Part shown: piece after piece, positions 47,577 through 55,786 of the stretch
How positions within the stretch are numbered: position 1 is the first letter of the stretch
How the letters are laid out: each line of letters begins with the position of its first letter
Source of the DNA: Bacteroides caecigallinarum
GTDB taxonomy: Bacteria > Bacteroidota > Bacteroidia > Bacteroidales > Bacteroidaceae
Assembly (NCBI RefSeq): GCF_021530995.1
Contig: NZ_JADYTF010000004.1
Span: 1 to 61,601, forward strand
DNA length: 61,601 bases
Direction of reading: 5' to 3'
Notes under the pieces: generated by a model
What the model was told of the DNA's origin: nothing
Database searches by the model: none
The model's input: the letters and a program-made list of their open reading frames with translations, nothing else
Position numbers and translations under genes: made by a program

Positions 47577-50060
47577 TTACATTCCTCCCTGTCCTCCGGC
47601 AGAAGAACCTGTACCGCTGCCTCCTCCTGATTTAACATCATCGTTGTTGATGCTTCGGTTTGTTTTCTTCACCTGAGTTTTCAGCTCACCGAATCTCCAG
47701 CTTATGCTGAGCGAATAGCCGAGATTATAGTATTTGTTTTTGGTCCATGAGCGGAAGGTGTCCGTAACTGTATTGTTTTCGTATGTATTGTATTTATTGA
47801 AAAAGTTATTTGCAGACAGTGAAACGCTCAGTCTCTTTTCTTTCAGGAATGAACGTGACAGTCCCAGACCGTAGTAATAATATGACGAGCCTTTACCCTG
47901 TAAAGTTATATACGGAGTACTTCCACCTCCGTAAACGCTGAGTTGCAGGTTCCAAGGAAGAGTTTGCTGTATGTTTCCGAACATGTTGCCGTTGAAACCG
48001 GAATTTCTGGTATCAAGCAAATCACTGCTATAGTCCGAATAAGAACCTGATGCGTTGATTGATATTCTGGTCTTGTTGCCCGGGTTCCAGTTCATCCACA
48101 ATGACAGACGCGTAATCTGTTTCTTTCCGGCATTCATATATGTATTCTCCATTATGCTGTTGTTCATGAAAGAATATCTCTCTATACCGTTGTTGGTGAA
48201 CGTATAGTTCAGGTTCGCGTTAATATTGAACTTGGCAGAGAAAGAACTGTATGTCAGTCCTACTATATGTGCCTTTTCTGTTTCCAGATCCGGGTTACCA
48301 TAGCTCACTGATGTAGGGTTGCTCTCGTCGCGGAAAGGGTTAAGATACCATATACCCGGACGGTTGATACGCATGTTGTAGTTTGCCTTCAGGGTAGATG
48401 TCATGCCAAGCATATATGACATGTTCACGGTAGGAACAACATCATCGAAGCCGGCATTGAAGTTTCTCTCCGGCTGGAGGGCGTATTTCACATCCATGAA
48501 GGTATGCTCGTATCTGACACCTGCCTTGAAACCGAACTTCTTCAGTTTCAGCTGGTAATCGGCATATGTAGCAAGGATACTCTGTCCCTGGTCGAAAATG
48601 CTCGACATGTTGTTGTCCTGAATCATCGAGCCGTCGCTTTGCTGGATGAAGTATTTACTGTCACTCGCGTTCAGACGATAGATGTATTTCATACCGGCAT
48701 CGATATAGTGCTTGTCGTTTATAGGATTTACGTAGTCTACTTGTCCGGTATGTTCCGCTGTGTGGGCATCATTGTCGAAATACTGATTTTCAAGCGAGAA
48801 AGGAACATCTGCAATGTCGGTATATTCAGTAGCAGATTCGCTGTTGTTTGGAGAATCATTGTACTTATACGATATGGTGAGATATTCGCCTTTGGTCTTG
48901 AATGAGTGCTGATAGTCGAAGTTAATGCCTACATTACCGAAACCGCTTGTGGATTTGTTCAGTGTATTGTATCTGTATGTCAGCTCTTCCATATTGTTCA
49001 GCATGCGGTTCTCTGAATTGCTGTTTGTCTTGAAGTTACCTCCGAATATATTGGCAGAGAATGTAATGAGGTTCAGAGTGTCAATCTCATAACTTCCCTC
49101 CAGATTGCCGAACTGGAAATTTCCGTTGCTTTTCGATGAACCTTCGCTGTTGAGATACTTGTTTGTGTCCGATGTATAGTCCTCACGTCCGGAACTGAAG
49201 TAGCTGCGTGGCTGCATGTTGTAGTTGTACGAATAGTTGCCCGATACGGTAAACTTTCCTACCTGTACGGTACCATAACCATATCCGGAGAATCCCATGT
49301 TACTTGCCCTTCCGCCGAGTGTGACATTATATCCCTGCATCTTGGTGTCAGTAGTGATAATGTTCAGAATACCTCCGATACCTTCCGCATCGTATTTAGC
49401 TCCCGGTTCGGTTATCACTTCTATCGATTTTATGCTGCTGGCAGGCAGGCTTCTCAATACCTCTTTCGGATTATTGCTCATCAGAGTGTTGGGCTTTCCG
49501 TTTACGTGTACCTTGAAGCTGCTGGAACCGTTTACCTGTATGTTGTCCTCCCCATCTACAGTTACGAGAGGAACCTTCTTAAGCATCTCCAGTGTGGTGT
49601 TTGTCTTTGAGTCCGGGTCGTCCTCCATGCTGTAGGTTATCTTGTCTATTTCAGCTTTAACTAGAGGTTTCTGTGCCACCACTTCCACACCTTTAAGCAT
49701 TTCCGTTGCCTCGGAAGTGAAAATCGTTCCGAGGTCAACAGATTTCTTGCTTGTACTTAATGTAAAGTTTCTTTTTACGGTATTCTTTCCTACCGATGAG
49801 AGAGTTATGACGTAGTCTCCCGGCTCGGACAGTTTCTCGTTGAAACGTCCTTTTTCGTCGGTGACCGAAAGTTTTACGTTTTCATCAGGCTTTGCCGCAC
49901 TTGATATTCTTACTGTTGCGTATGGCTCGCTTTCGTTAAGAAGTGAGTCAACTAAAGTTCCTTTCACTGAATATCTATCGCCCTGCTTTTGTGCAAACAC
50001 TGTAGCTGTAGTAAGGCATACGAGGAAACATATTAATCCTCTTAAAACATTAGATGACAT
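47577..50060 (-). CDS. TonB-dependent-receptor-like outer-membrane beta-barrel protein
   Basis: An 827-residue outer-membrane protein: signal peptide (to VFAQ), CarboxypepD-reg-like domain (about 30-110), plug domain (about 120-240, LEMLKKVPLVTVDGEDNIQV, then IKSIEVITEPGAKYDAEGIGG) and a 22-strand-type barrel. The last 25 or so residues after the barrel are Gly/Ser-rich (GGGSGTGSSAGGQGGM), unusual because barrels normally end in an aromatic strand. It lies 18 bp after the GIN-domain lipoprotein gene. The substrate is unknown; family members transport peptides or metal complexes. Confidence 0.88.
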   Translation of the reverse strand: MSSNVLRGLICFLVCLTTATVFAQKQGDRYSVKGTLVDSLLNESEPYATVRISSAAKPDENVKLSVTDEKGRFNEKLSEPGDYVITLSSVGKNTVKRNFTLSTSKKSVDLGTIFTSEATEMLKGVEVVAQKPLVKAEIDKITYSMEDDPDSKTNTTLEMLKKVPLVTVDGEDNIQVNGSSSFKVHVNGKPNTLMSNNPKEVLRSLPASSIKSIEVITEPGAKYDAEGIGGILNIITTDTKMQGYNVTLGGRASNMGFSGYGYGTVQVGKFTVSGNYSYNYNMQPRSYFSSGREDYTSDTNKYLNSEGSSKSNGNFQFGNLEGSYEIDTLNLITFSANIFGGNFKTNSNSENRMLNNMEELTYRYNTLNKSTSGFGNVGINFDYQHSFKTKGEYLTISYKYNDSPNNSESATEYTDIADVPFSLENQYFDNDAHTAEHTGQVDYVNPINDKHYIDAGMKYIYRLNASDSKYFIQQSDGSMIQDNNMSSIFDQGQSILATYADYQLKLKKFGFKAGVRYEHTFMDVKYALQPERNFNAGFDDVVPTVNMSYMLGMTSTLKANYNMRINRPGIWYLNPFRDESNPTSVSYGNPDLETEKAHIVGLTYSSFSAKFNINANLNYTFTNNGIERYSFMNNSIMENTYMNAGKKQITRLSLWMNWNPGNKTRISINASGSYSDYSSDLLDTRNSGFNGNMFGNIQQTLPWNLQLSVYGGGSTPYITLQGKGSSYYYYGLGLSRSFLKEKRLSVSLSANNFFNKYNTYENNTVTDTFRSWTKNKYYNLGYSLSISWRFGELKTQVKKTNRSINNDDVKSGGGSGTGSSAGGQGGM

Positions 50061-50078
50061 TTTTGTTTGATTTTGAAT

Positions 50079-50792
50079 TTATTTTCTTGATACTTTTGAA
50101 GCCCCACTTGTTGACACGTCAGATTTGGCTGTGCCTCCGAATGATAATTTCGATGCTCCGGACACATCTCCTGTAATATTTTTGTTGCATATTATTTCAG
50201 CCTTGCTGGCACCGCTTATATCTACATCTGCATAATCGGTGTTCAGATTTTCTGATGATAATTTCGATGCTCCTCTTACACTTATTTCAGCATTCACAGC
50301 TTTACCTCCTATATTGGCAAATGATGCCCCGTTGATACTGGCTTTCAGCGACTGACAGTTGATATTGGCATCAAATTTCGATGCTCCGGACACTTCGATA
50401 TCAAGTTCTTCCGCCTTAATGTCTACGTCCGAGCTGAATGATGAAGCACCTGAAATTTCGATGCTTTCCAGTTCCTTGCTTGCCGGAACAAGTGCGGTAA
50501 CCTTGAAAGGGCTTTTAAAACTTGAAGCGTAAATCTCAATGCCGTCTTCATCTTGAACTACATTTATTTTGGAAAGTATGGAAGAGTCGGCAATAATCTG
50601 AATTTTGTCAATGTCGTGTCTGTAGTCCACTTTTATTGCACTACTCACGCTTAATGATTTATATGAGGTATTCACATCATATATGGAAGTAGCCTCATTT
50701 TTGCTTGTTGCAGTACTGATCATGCAGGATGTGGCTGTTAAAGAAGTTACGGCACTGATTAAAAATATTGAAAGTAAGTTCTTTGGTTTCAT
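50079..50792 (-). CDS. GIN-domain (DUF2807) lipoprotein
   Basis: A 237-residue lipoprotein (LTATSCMIS) of the head-GIN/DUF2807 family. The body is a right-handed beta-helix built of repeats marked by SGAS, seen at least seven times (SGASSF, SGASKFD, NGASFA, RGASKLS, SGASKAE, SGASKLS, SGASKVS). Such proteins are adhesin-like or bind envelope components; no enzyme motif is present. It lies between a GntR-type regulator gene and the beta-barrel gene on the same strand and is probably controlled with them. Confidence 0.85.
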   Translation of the reverse strand: MKPKNLLSIFLISAVTSLTATSCMISTATSKNEATSIYDVNTSYKSLSVSSAIKVDYRHDIDKIQIIADSSILSKINVVQDEDGIEIYASSFKSPFKVTALVPASKELESIEISGASSFSSDVDIKAEELDIEVSGASKFDANINCQSLKASINGASFANIGGKAVNAEISVRGASKLSSENLNTDYADVDISGASKAEIICNKNITGDVSGASKLSFGGTAKSDVSTSGASKVSRK

Positions 50793-50841
50793 GATTCTAT
50801 TTTTTTTATATACGAGAAAATGATATTACATTGAAGTTTCT

Positions 50842-51213
50842 TTATTTGTTATCTTTCAGGAATTGTTTGTAGAGAGCGGATATTTCAGGTCCTGATATGT
50901 CAAGAATCTTCATTGTGCGGAACATTTCCGGCAACTCTTCGTTCAGAAACGTCTCTTTTCTGAACGAGAGAATTTTATCCTTTGCGCCTTCTCCTACAAA
51001 ATATCCTATACCTCTTTTATTATATATTATTTCCATTCCCTGCAAATGGTCGTAAGTACGCATCATTGTATTCGCGTTCACTTCCACCATAGCTGCATAT
51101 TCCCTTACGGACGGTATTCGTTCTTCCTCCTTGTATGTGTCATGAAGAATCTCGTCCATAATTCTGTCTGCTATCTGCAAATATATTGATTTCGATTCCT
51201 TAAATTTCATCAT
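50842..51213 (-). CDS. GntR-family (YtrA-type) transcriptional repressor
   Basis: A 123-residue regulator with a winged helix at about residues 10-75 (SIYLQIADRIMDEIL, RIPSVREYAAMVEVNANTMMRTYDHL) and a short C-terminal dimer segment instead of a large effector domain, as in the YtrA subgroup. These usually repress a neighbouring ABC transporter. It overlaps the permease gene by 4 bases, the third gene of an ABC ATPase-permease-regulator unit. A GTGTA-N12-TACAC palindrome at 52941-52962, over the promoter of that unit, is its likely operator. Confidence 0.9.
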   Translation of the reverse strand: MMKFKESKSIYLQIADRIMDEILHDTYKEEERIPSVREYAAMVEVNANTMMRTYDHLQGMEIIYNKRGIGYFVGEGAKDKILSFRKETFLNEELPEMFRTMKILDISGPEISALYKQFLKDNK

Positions 51214-52061
51214 GTGAACAGTTTTCTATCGGTGATTTGTGAATTTCTAAACAAATGATAACTCAGAGTCCAGTTAATAACAGTAAATATTAAGAGGACA
51301 GTGCTTATGATAACTGCATTAATCCAGAAACTTTTATCGGTTGGTTCGAAATATAAAAATAATTCTTTAGTAACCATATTTCCTAATATATATGTAATAA
51401 TGACAAACAAAAGTATCATTATTCCCCAAGTCTTAATGAAAGGATGTTTCTTGAAATATGTACCTCCAAGAATATAGATTGAGTGAGACCATAAAAACCA
51501 TGAAATTAAAAATATGAGTACTATTATGAAATTATGTCTTGAATCGTCGTATAATGCATTATAGTTAAGACTTGTATTACTTATTATATCAAACAGACAG
51601 AAACGGTAAAATTCTTCAGGTACATCGAATAGCGGTAGCAAAATAAGTCTTGTCAGTTCCGCAAAAAATATTCCTACAGAAAATATTATCATAGAAGTAA
51701 TACATACATATATCACCCTGCTTATGAGCTTTTCTCCGATTGTTGCCGGAAGCATCATATACGAGATACGTTTGTTCTTTGTGTTCATCACTTCCATTAT
51801 TCTCGAGGCGCATATCATCAGATAGAAGAATGTAACGAATGTGAGTATAGAATGGAATGTACTACAGAAACTTGTATATTGTTCTTCTGCTGTTTCACCT
51901 CTGTTACTTGATAATATGCCGTACATACCGAATAAAAATGCCATAGCCGCACCTGTATATACTCCTATAAACCTATATAAGTTAGTTTTCCAATTCTCCA
52001 TCATGTCGCGTTTTATTACCGCCATGAGTCTTGTAAAACTGAAATTCATATTTGTTGTCAT
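51210..52061 (-). CDS. ABC transporter permease, ABC-2-like
   Basis: A 283-residue inner-membrane protein with about six hydrophobic segments (for example FIGVYTGAAMAFLFGMYGIL, LTFVTFFYLMICASRI). The frame is open to 52163, but the start at 52061 (MTTNMNFSFTRLMAVIKRDM) is chosen because AAGGAGG lies 9 bases upstream, one of the few clear Shine-Dalgarno sequences here, and because it clears the upstream ATPase gene by 16 bp. It pairs with the preceding ATPase. Lipid, peptide or antibiotic export is possible; the substrate is unknown. Confidence 0.85.
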   Translation of the reverse strand: MTTNMNFSFTRLMAVIKRDMMENWKTNLYRFIGVYTGAAMAFLFGMYGILSSNRGETAEEQYTSFCSTFHSILTFVTFFYLMICASRIMEVMNTKNKRISYMMLPATIGEKLISRVIYVCITSMIIFSVGIFFAELTRLILLPLFDVPEEFYRFCLFDIISNTSLNYNALYDDSRHNFIIVLIFLISWFLWSHSIYILGGTYFKKHPFIKTWGIMILLFVIITYILGNMVTKELFLYFEPTDKSFWINAVIISTVLLIFTVINWTLSYHLFRNSQITDRKLFT

Positions 52062-52077
52062 AAACGTTCCTCCTTGC

Positions 52078-52926
52078 TTATTTATTGAAAACTTCCTGTA
52101 TCTTGCTTCTTTCGGCCAACATGGCATTGAAAAGGACTTCCAGATTAATAGGACTTTCTTCATCGAATCTGTTTTCCATGATGATGCTGTTGCCTTGTAC
52201 AGACGGCTGTATGAACAATGCCCCGTCGGTAGGCTCGTTCATGCTTTGTTCGCAGAAGTATAGCCTGTCTGTAATTTCCTTTACCGATTTGTCCAGCAGT
52301 ACCTCAGTACCGTCTATTATTGTTATGTGGTCCAGCAGTCTGTCAATGTCCCTTACCTGATGGGTAGAGATTATGATAGTCTTCTCGTTTGTCATACCCG
52401 ATGCTATGACTTTCCTGAACTGGCTTTTCGACGGTATGTCGAGTCCGTTTGTAGGCTCGTCCATGAGCAGGAGAGAGGTGTTTGTGGCAAGAGCGAAGCA
52501 CATAAACGCTTTCTTCTTCTGTCCCATGGAAAGTTCACCAAGATTAATATCCATTCCAAGGTCGAAATCATTAAGGCAAGTACTCAGAGTCTCGTTGCTG
52601 AAATTAGGATAGAAACCGCTGTTCAGCTTTACGAATTGTTTCATTGACAGATTGGGCAGGTCGAATTCTTCAGGAACCAGATAAATATCCGACAGAGTCT
52701 GCGGGAGACGTCTTCTGATGTCTATACCTTTTATCGTTACATTTCCGTGAGAAGGCTTGAGTAATCCGCAGATGATATACAGCAGAGTAGACTTTCCTGT
52801 TCCGTTCTTTCCGAGCAGGCCTACTATTTCCCCTTTTTCTATTTCAAGATTGAAATCATCGAACACCTGTTTGTTTTTCCCGTATCCGAAGGTGAGATGT
52901 TCGGCTTTAATCATTGTTGTGTTCAT
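52078..52926 (-). CDS. ABC transporter ATP-binding protein
   Basis: A 282-residue ATPase with Walker A GKNGTGKST (39-47), signature LSMGQ, Walker B LLMDEPTNGLD and the switch His in STHQVRD. The C-terminal part after about residue 215 is a short extra domain. It is first in the unit ATPase-permease-GntR repressor and resembles the YtrB or exporter group. The promoter TACATTTG and likely repressor site lie just upstream. Confidence 0.93.
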   Translation of the reverse strand: MNTTMIKAEHLTFGYGKNKQVFDDFNLEIEKGEIVGLLGKNGTGKSTLLYIICGLLKPSHGNVTIKGIDIRRRLPQTLSDIYLVPEEFDLPNLSMKQFVKLNSGFYPNFSNETLSTCLNDFDLGMDINLGELSMGQKKKAFMCFALATNTSLLLMDEPTNGLDIPSKSQFRKVIASGMTNEKTIIISTHQVRDIDRLLDHITIIDGTEVLLDKSVKEITDRLYFCEQSMNEPTDGALFIQPSVQGNSIIMENRFDEESPINLEVLFNAMLAERSKIQEVFNK

Positions 52927-52940
52927 AATTATTTGTTTTA

Positions 52941-52972
52941 GTGTATTAGTTGATTAGTACACTGCAAATGTA
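52941..52972 (-). promoter_or_regulatory. ABC/gntR promoter with overlapping GntR operator
   Basis: On the minus strand the -7 box TACATTTG is at 52972-52965. The next 22 bp (52962-52941) form a palindrome with GTGTA and TACAC arms and further symmetric positions inside. It covers the expected transcription start, so binding would block initiation. GTGTA...TACAC is the pattern reported for YtrA-type GntR proteins, and such a protein is encoded in this unit. Confidence 0.75.
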
Positions 52973-53059
52973 TTTCTTTTTCTTGGATATGCAATAGTGT
53001 GAACTTGTTTTTAACAAAAATTTTATATTCTTTCTTCGTCTATATAAAGTAATTGATAA

Positions 53060-53098
53060 AGAAAATCCCGACTTGAAAGCGGATTCTCAAGTCGGGAT
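53060..53098 (-). terminator. terminator of the first BlaI/M56 unit
   Basis: ATCCCGACTTGA (53065-53076) pairs with TCAAGTCGGGAT (53087-53098). On the minus strand the stem is followed by TTTTCTTTAT. Confidence 0.8.
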
Positions 53099-53135
53099 AA
53101 TATTATAGGCGAGAGAGTTTTTATTTGAAGTAAAG

Positions 53136-55136
53136 TTATTTAGATGTATTGATGAGAAGCTTGTCTTTTATCACGTTTGCAGTCTTACTGTCCAACTTGT
53201 CGGTAGTAATGGTTAGTGTAGGGTTCTCGCTCCATTCTTTCGTCTTAATCATTATTACTCCTTCCTTCTTGTCGAATACACCGAACTTTTGGAATATCTC
53301 CTGTGCCTTGCTCTCTTCTTTTATTACTACTATGCTTTCAATGTTTTGAGGGTTTAACGCACTGAATTCTTTCTGTGATGCCACTTTATCGTCTATAACA
53401 ATCAAGACATTTTCCAGTGACTTGTTGAATCTTACGACTCCGGGTATAGTAGGAGAGCCTGCTGTGGTTTTTTGCTCTGCTTTATCCTGATTGTCGAGTT
53501 TGAAAGTCACAGGTACTGTGTATTTTACAGGAACAGCCTCTCCTCTTTGCATTCCGGGAGTCCATTTAGGCATGTTGGCCAGTACCCTTATAGCTTCTGC
53601 ATCAAGCGATGGAGACACGCTTTTCATCACTTTGAAGTCGGAGGTATATCCGTCTGTTCCTACTATAAACTGGACAATCACTCTTCCTTGTGTCTTTTCT
53701 CTCAAGGCATCAGCCGGATATTTTATGTTGCGTGCAACATATTTCATCAGTTCAGACATTCCTCCGGGATATTCAGGCATCTGTTCTACAATGAAGAAGG
53801 CATTGTCGTCTTTGGGGGATGTTGAGGCTTGTGGTATTTCCTTTTGGGTTCCATAGCCGACTACCACAATTTCATCCGTTTCCTGAACATCATCTTTCAG
53901 CCTTATCGGGCTCTTTTTCATTGATTTTATGTTCTCTTCTGTTACAGTTACAGAATATGTTTCTTTTCCGATGTATGAGAAAACAAGTACAGACTTTGGA
54001 TTTGTTTCTATCTTGAACTTGCCGTCCAGGTCGGTTATGGTACCGTTATTGGTATTCTGTATAATTATGCTAGCTCCAATTATAGGTTGTCCTGTGGCAT
54101 CGTCTATAATAGTTCCTTCAACTATTACAGACTTTTCCGATACGGAGTTTACGTTTTCTACCTCATGATTTTCCGTAATTGCCGAAAAATCATTAACTTT
54201 GACACTTGAAATCTCGTCAGTTAATTTTGAGATTTCAGGATGGGCAAAAGCGGCAACTGCTACAGCTGCCAGTGGAAGTACGTAGAGATACTTCGCACGA
54301 GCCCAAGGGCTGGATTTCTTTTTCATCATCATAGTGATACGTTTTTTAAGTTTACTGTGATTAAAGCTGTTGGCGATTGAGTAGAGCCTTGAGCCGACAG
54401 CTTTTTTTATTAATAATAGTTGATAATTCTTTGCGTCTATACCTTTTCTAATCACTGTTTCGTCAGCTTCAAATTCATGTACGTTCTGAAGTTCAGATTT
54501 GATAAGCCATGATGCCGGGTTGAACCATTGCAGAAGTATGCATATATCAGCCAGAATAAGGTCAATGGAATGGTGGTTGGAGATATGTGCCATTTCATGA
54601 CATAGTATCTCTCTGCCGTTTTCCTCCAGGTCGGTACGCGATATTACTATGCGGTTTATCCAGCTGAAAGGTGATACTTTTTCGTCTGTCACTATAAGTT
54701 TGATGTTTCCGGTACTGTCTTTTACATACAGATTGATGTCTTCTTCTTTACCTTTGCGGGTGATGTTCAGTACTTTTCTGAACTGTAAAATCTCTTTTAC
54801 GGCAAAGAAGAGTATTCCGATGATGTATATGATTGCTGCAAATATGGTGATATGTTCTATTGTGGAAGTATCGTTGGCTGTAGTTACTATATCCGCATCT
54901 GTTATGACGGGCGTCATAAGTGATTCATCTATGGATATTTCAACCTGAGCTGTTTCAACCGGGGTGTCCATGCTTATCTTGACGAAAGGTATTATGGAGC
55001 ATATAATCATCAGTCCGAGCAGGGAGAAACGGTTGAAGCGATGAAATGTCTCGCGGCTCATCAGCAGTTTGTAGAACAGATAGAATACAGCCAGACAGAC
55101 AGCTGATTTCAGTATATATATGAGTAGTGTTCCCAT
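53136..55136 (-). CDS. M56 (BlaR1-like) sensor with SusC-like and TonB domains
   Basis: A 666-residue membrane protein. Residues 1-300 are the M56 unit: helices near 5-25, 38-53, 96-114 and 284-298, zinc motif HEMAH (180-184) and Glu223 or Glu221 of HEFEAD. Residues about 337-413 form a CarboxypepD-reg-like domain. Residues 421-433 (DEIVVVGYGTQKE) match the TonB-box/plug start of SusC receptors. Residues about 455-550 are a TonB C-terminal domain (YPGGMSELMKYVARNIKYP). The tail (about 595-636) has NPQNIESIVVIKE and KEGVIMIKTKE, like the end of a SusC plug. BlaR1-type proteins sense a signal and release BlaI; the extra domains suggest contact with TonB-dependent transport. Confidence 0.9.
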   Translation of the reverse strand: MGTLLIYILKSAVCLAVFYLFYKLLMSRETFHRFNRFSLLGLMIICSIIPFVKISMDTPVETAQVEISIDESLMTPVITDADIVTTANDTSTIEHITIFAAIIYIIGILFFAVKEILQFRKVLNITRKGKEEDINLYVKDSTGNIKLIVTDEKVSPFSWINRIVISRTDLEENGREILCHEMAHISNHHSIDLILADICILLQWFNPASWLIKSELQNVHEFEADETVIRKGIDAKNYQLLLIKKAVGSRLYSIANSFNHSKLKKRITMMMKKKSSPWARAKYLYVLPLAAVAVAAFAHPEISKLTDEISSVKVNDFSAITENHEVENVNSVSEKSVIVEGTIIDDATGQPIIGASIIIQNTNNGTITDLDGKFKIETNPKSVLVFSYIGKETYSVTVTEENIKSMKKSPIRLKDDVQETDEIVVVGYGTQKEIPQASTSPKDDNAFFIVEQMPEYPGGMSELMKYVARNIKYPADALREKTQGRVIVQFIVGTDGYTSDFKVMKSVSPSLDAEAIRVLANMPKWTPGMQRGEAVPVKYTVPVTFKLDNQDKAEQKTTAGSPTIPGVVRFNKSLENVLIVIDDKVASQKEFSALNPQNIESIVVIKEESKAQEIFQKFGVFDKKEGVIMIKTKEWSENPTLTITTDKLDSKTANVIKDKLLINTSK

Positions 55137-55209
55137 GTAAGTTTTTTTAGTTTAAGAGTTATAAAGTTTACAGAGAGATATTCCAATATTAAGGGATTCT
55201 TTTCTGTTG

Positions 55210-55575
55210 TTATTTCCTGTTCTCTTCTTCAACTTTCTTTATAAGTTCTTTAAGCTCGTCAATTGATATATCTTCTTCCTTTACCAGGGAAGATACTACA
55301 TTAAGGTAGGAATTGTTGAAATACTTGCTTATTACACTTTTCAAAGTTCTGGTACTGAAATCATTCCGGCTCACTGTGGCGTAATACTGGAATGTGTTCC
55401 CGTATGCCTTGTGTCCTATATAGCCTTTATCTTCCAATCCGCGGACAATTGTTGAGAGAGTGTTAATATGCGGTTTAGGTTCGTCATAAAATGAAAGGAG
55501 TTCTTTCACAAACAATGGACCTTTTTCCCAGAAAAGTTCCATGATTTCCTCTTCTTTTGATGTCAGTTTTTTCAT
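55210..55575 (-). CDS. BlaI/MecI-family transcriptional repressor
   Basis: A 121-residue winged-helix repressor (KLTSKEEEIMELFWEKGPLF, PHINTLSTIVRGLEDKGYIGH) with a C-terminal dimer helix. In this family the partner M56 protein or its signal causes the repressor to be cut or released. It is the first gene of the unit with the M56 sensor, 73 bp before it. Two abutting 21-bp palindromes upstream are the likely autoregulatory operators. Confidence 0.93.
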   Translation of the reverse strand: MKKLTSKEEEIMELFWEKGPLFVKELLSFYDEPKPHINTLSTIVRGLEDKGYIGHKAYGNTFQYYATVSRNDFSTRTLKSVISKYFNNSYLNVVSSLVKEEDISIDELKELIKKVEEENRK

Positions 55576-55604
55576 AAGGCTTTGCTTTTGATTATCGTTT
55601 GTGA

Positions 55605-55650
55605 CAAATTAACTAAAAAATATAGTTGGTTAACTAAAATCTATAGTTAA
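55605..55650 (-). promoter_or_regulatory. tandem BlaI operators over the blaI promoter
   Basis: TTAACTA-N7-TAGTTGG at 55609-55629 and TTAACTA-N7-TAGTTAA at 55630-55650 are two 21-bp palindromes without a gap. A -7-like TTAATTTG (minus strand, 55612-55605) overlaps the first, and the second covers the expected -33 region. The layout fits cooperative repression by BlaI. Confidence 0.8.
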
Positions 55651-55732
55651 ATATACTTAATCCTTTGAATATTGTATGTTTTTATAGTATTTGTAATTAT
55701 GATATATTAAACGTAAAGTACTATAAAACAGG

Positions 55733-55767
55733 AATTTCCGGAATCAGCTAGACTGAATCCGGAAATT
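55733..55767 (-). terminator. hcp terminator
   Basis: AATTTCCGGA pairs with TCCGGAAATT, with a partly paired middle (ATCAG/CTGAA). On the minus strand a short T-rich run (CCTGTTTTATAG) follows, 20 bp after the hcp stop. Confidence 0.75.
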
Positions 55768-55786
55768 AAACCTTTGTATATTACAT

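Noticed and set aside
52062-52163. Longer N-terminus of the ABC permease
   Set aside because: It would overlap the ATPase gene by 86 bases, and the strong AAGGAGG sits just before the ATG at 52061.
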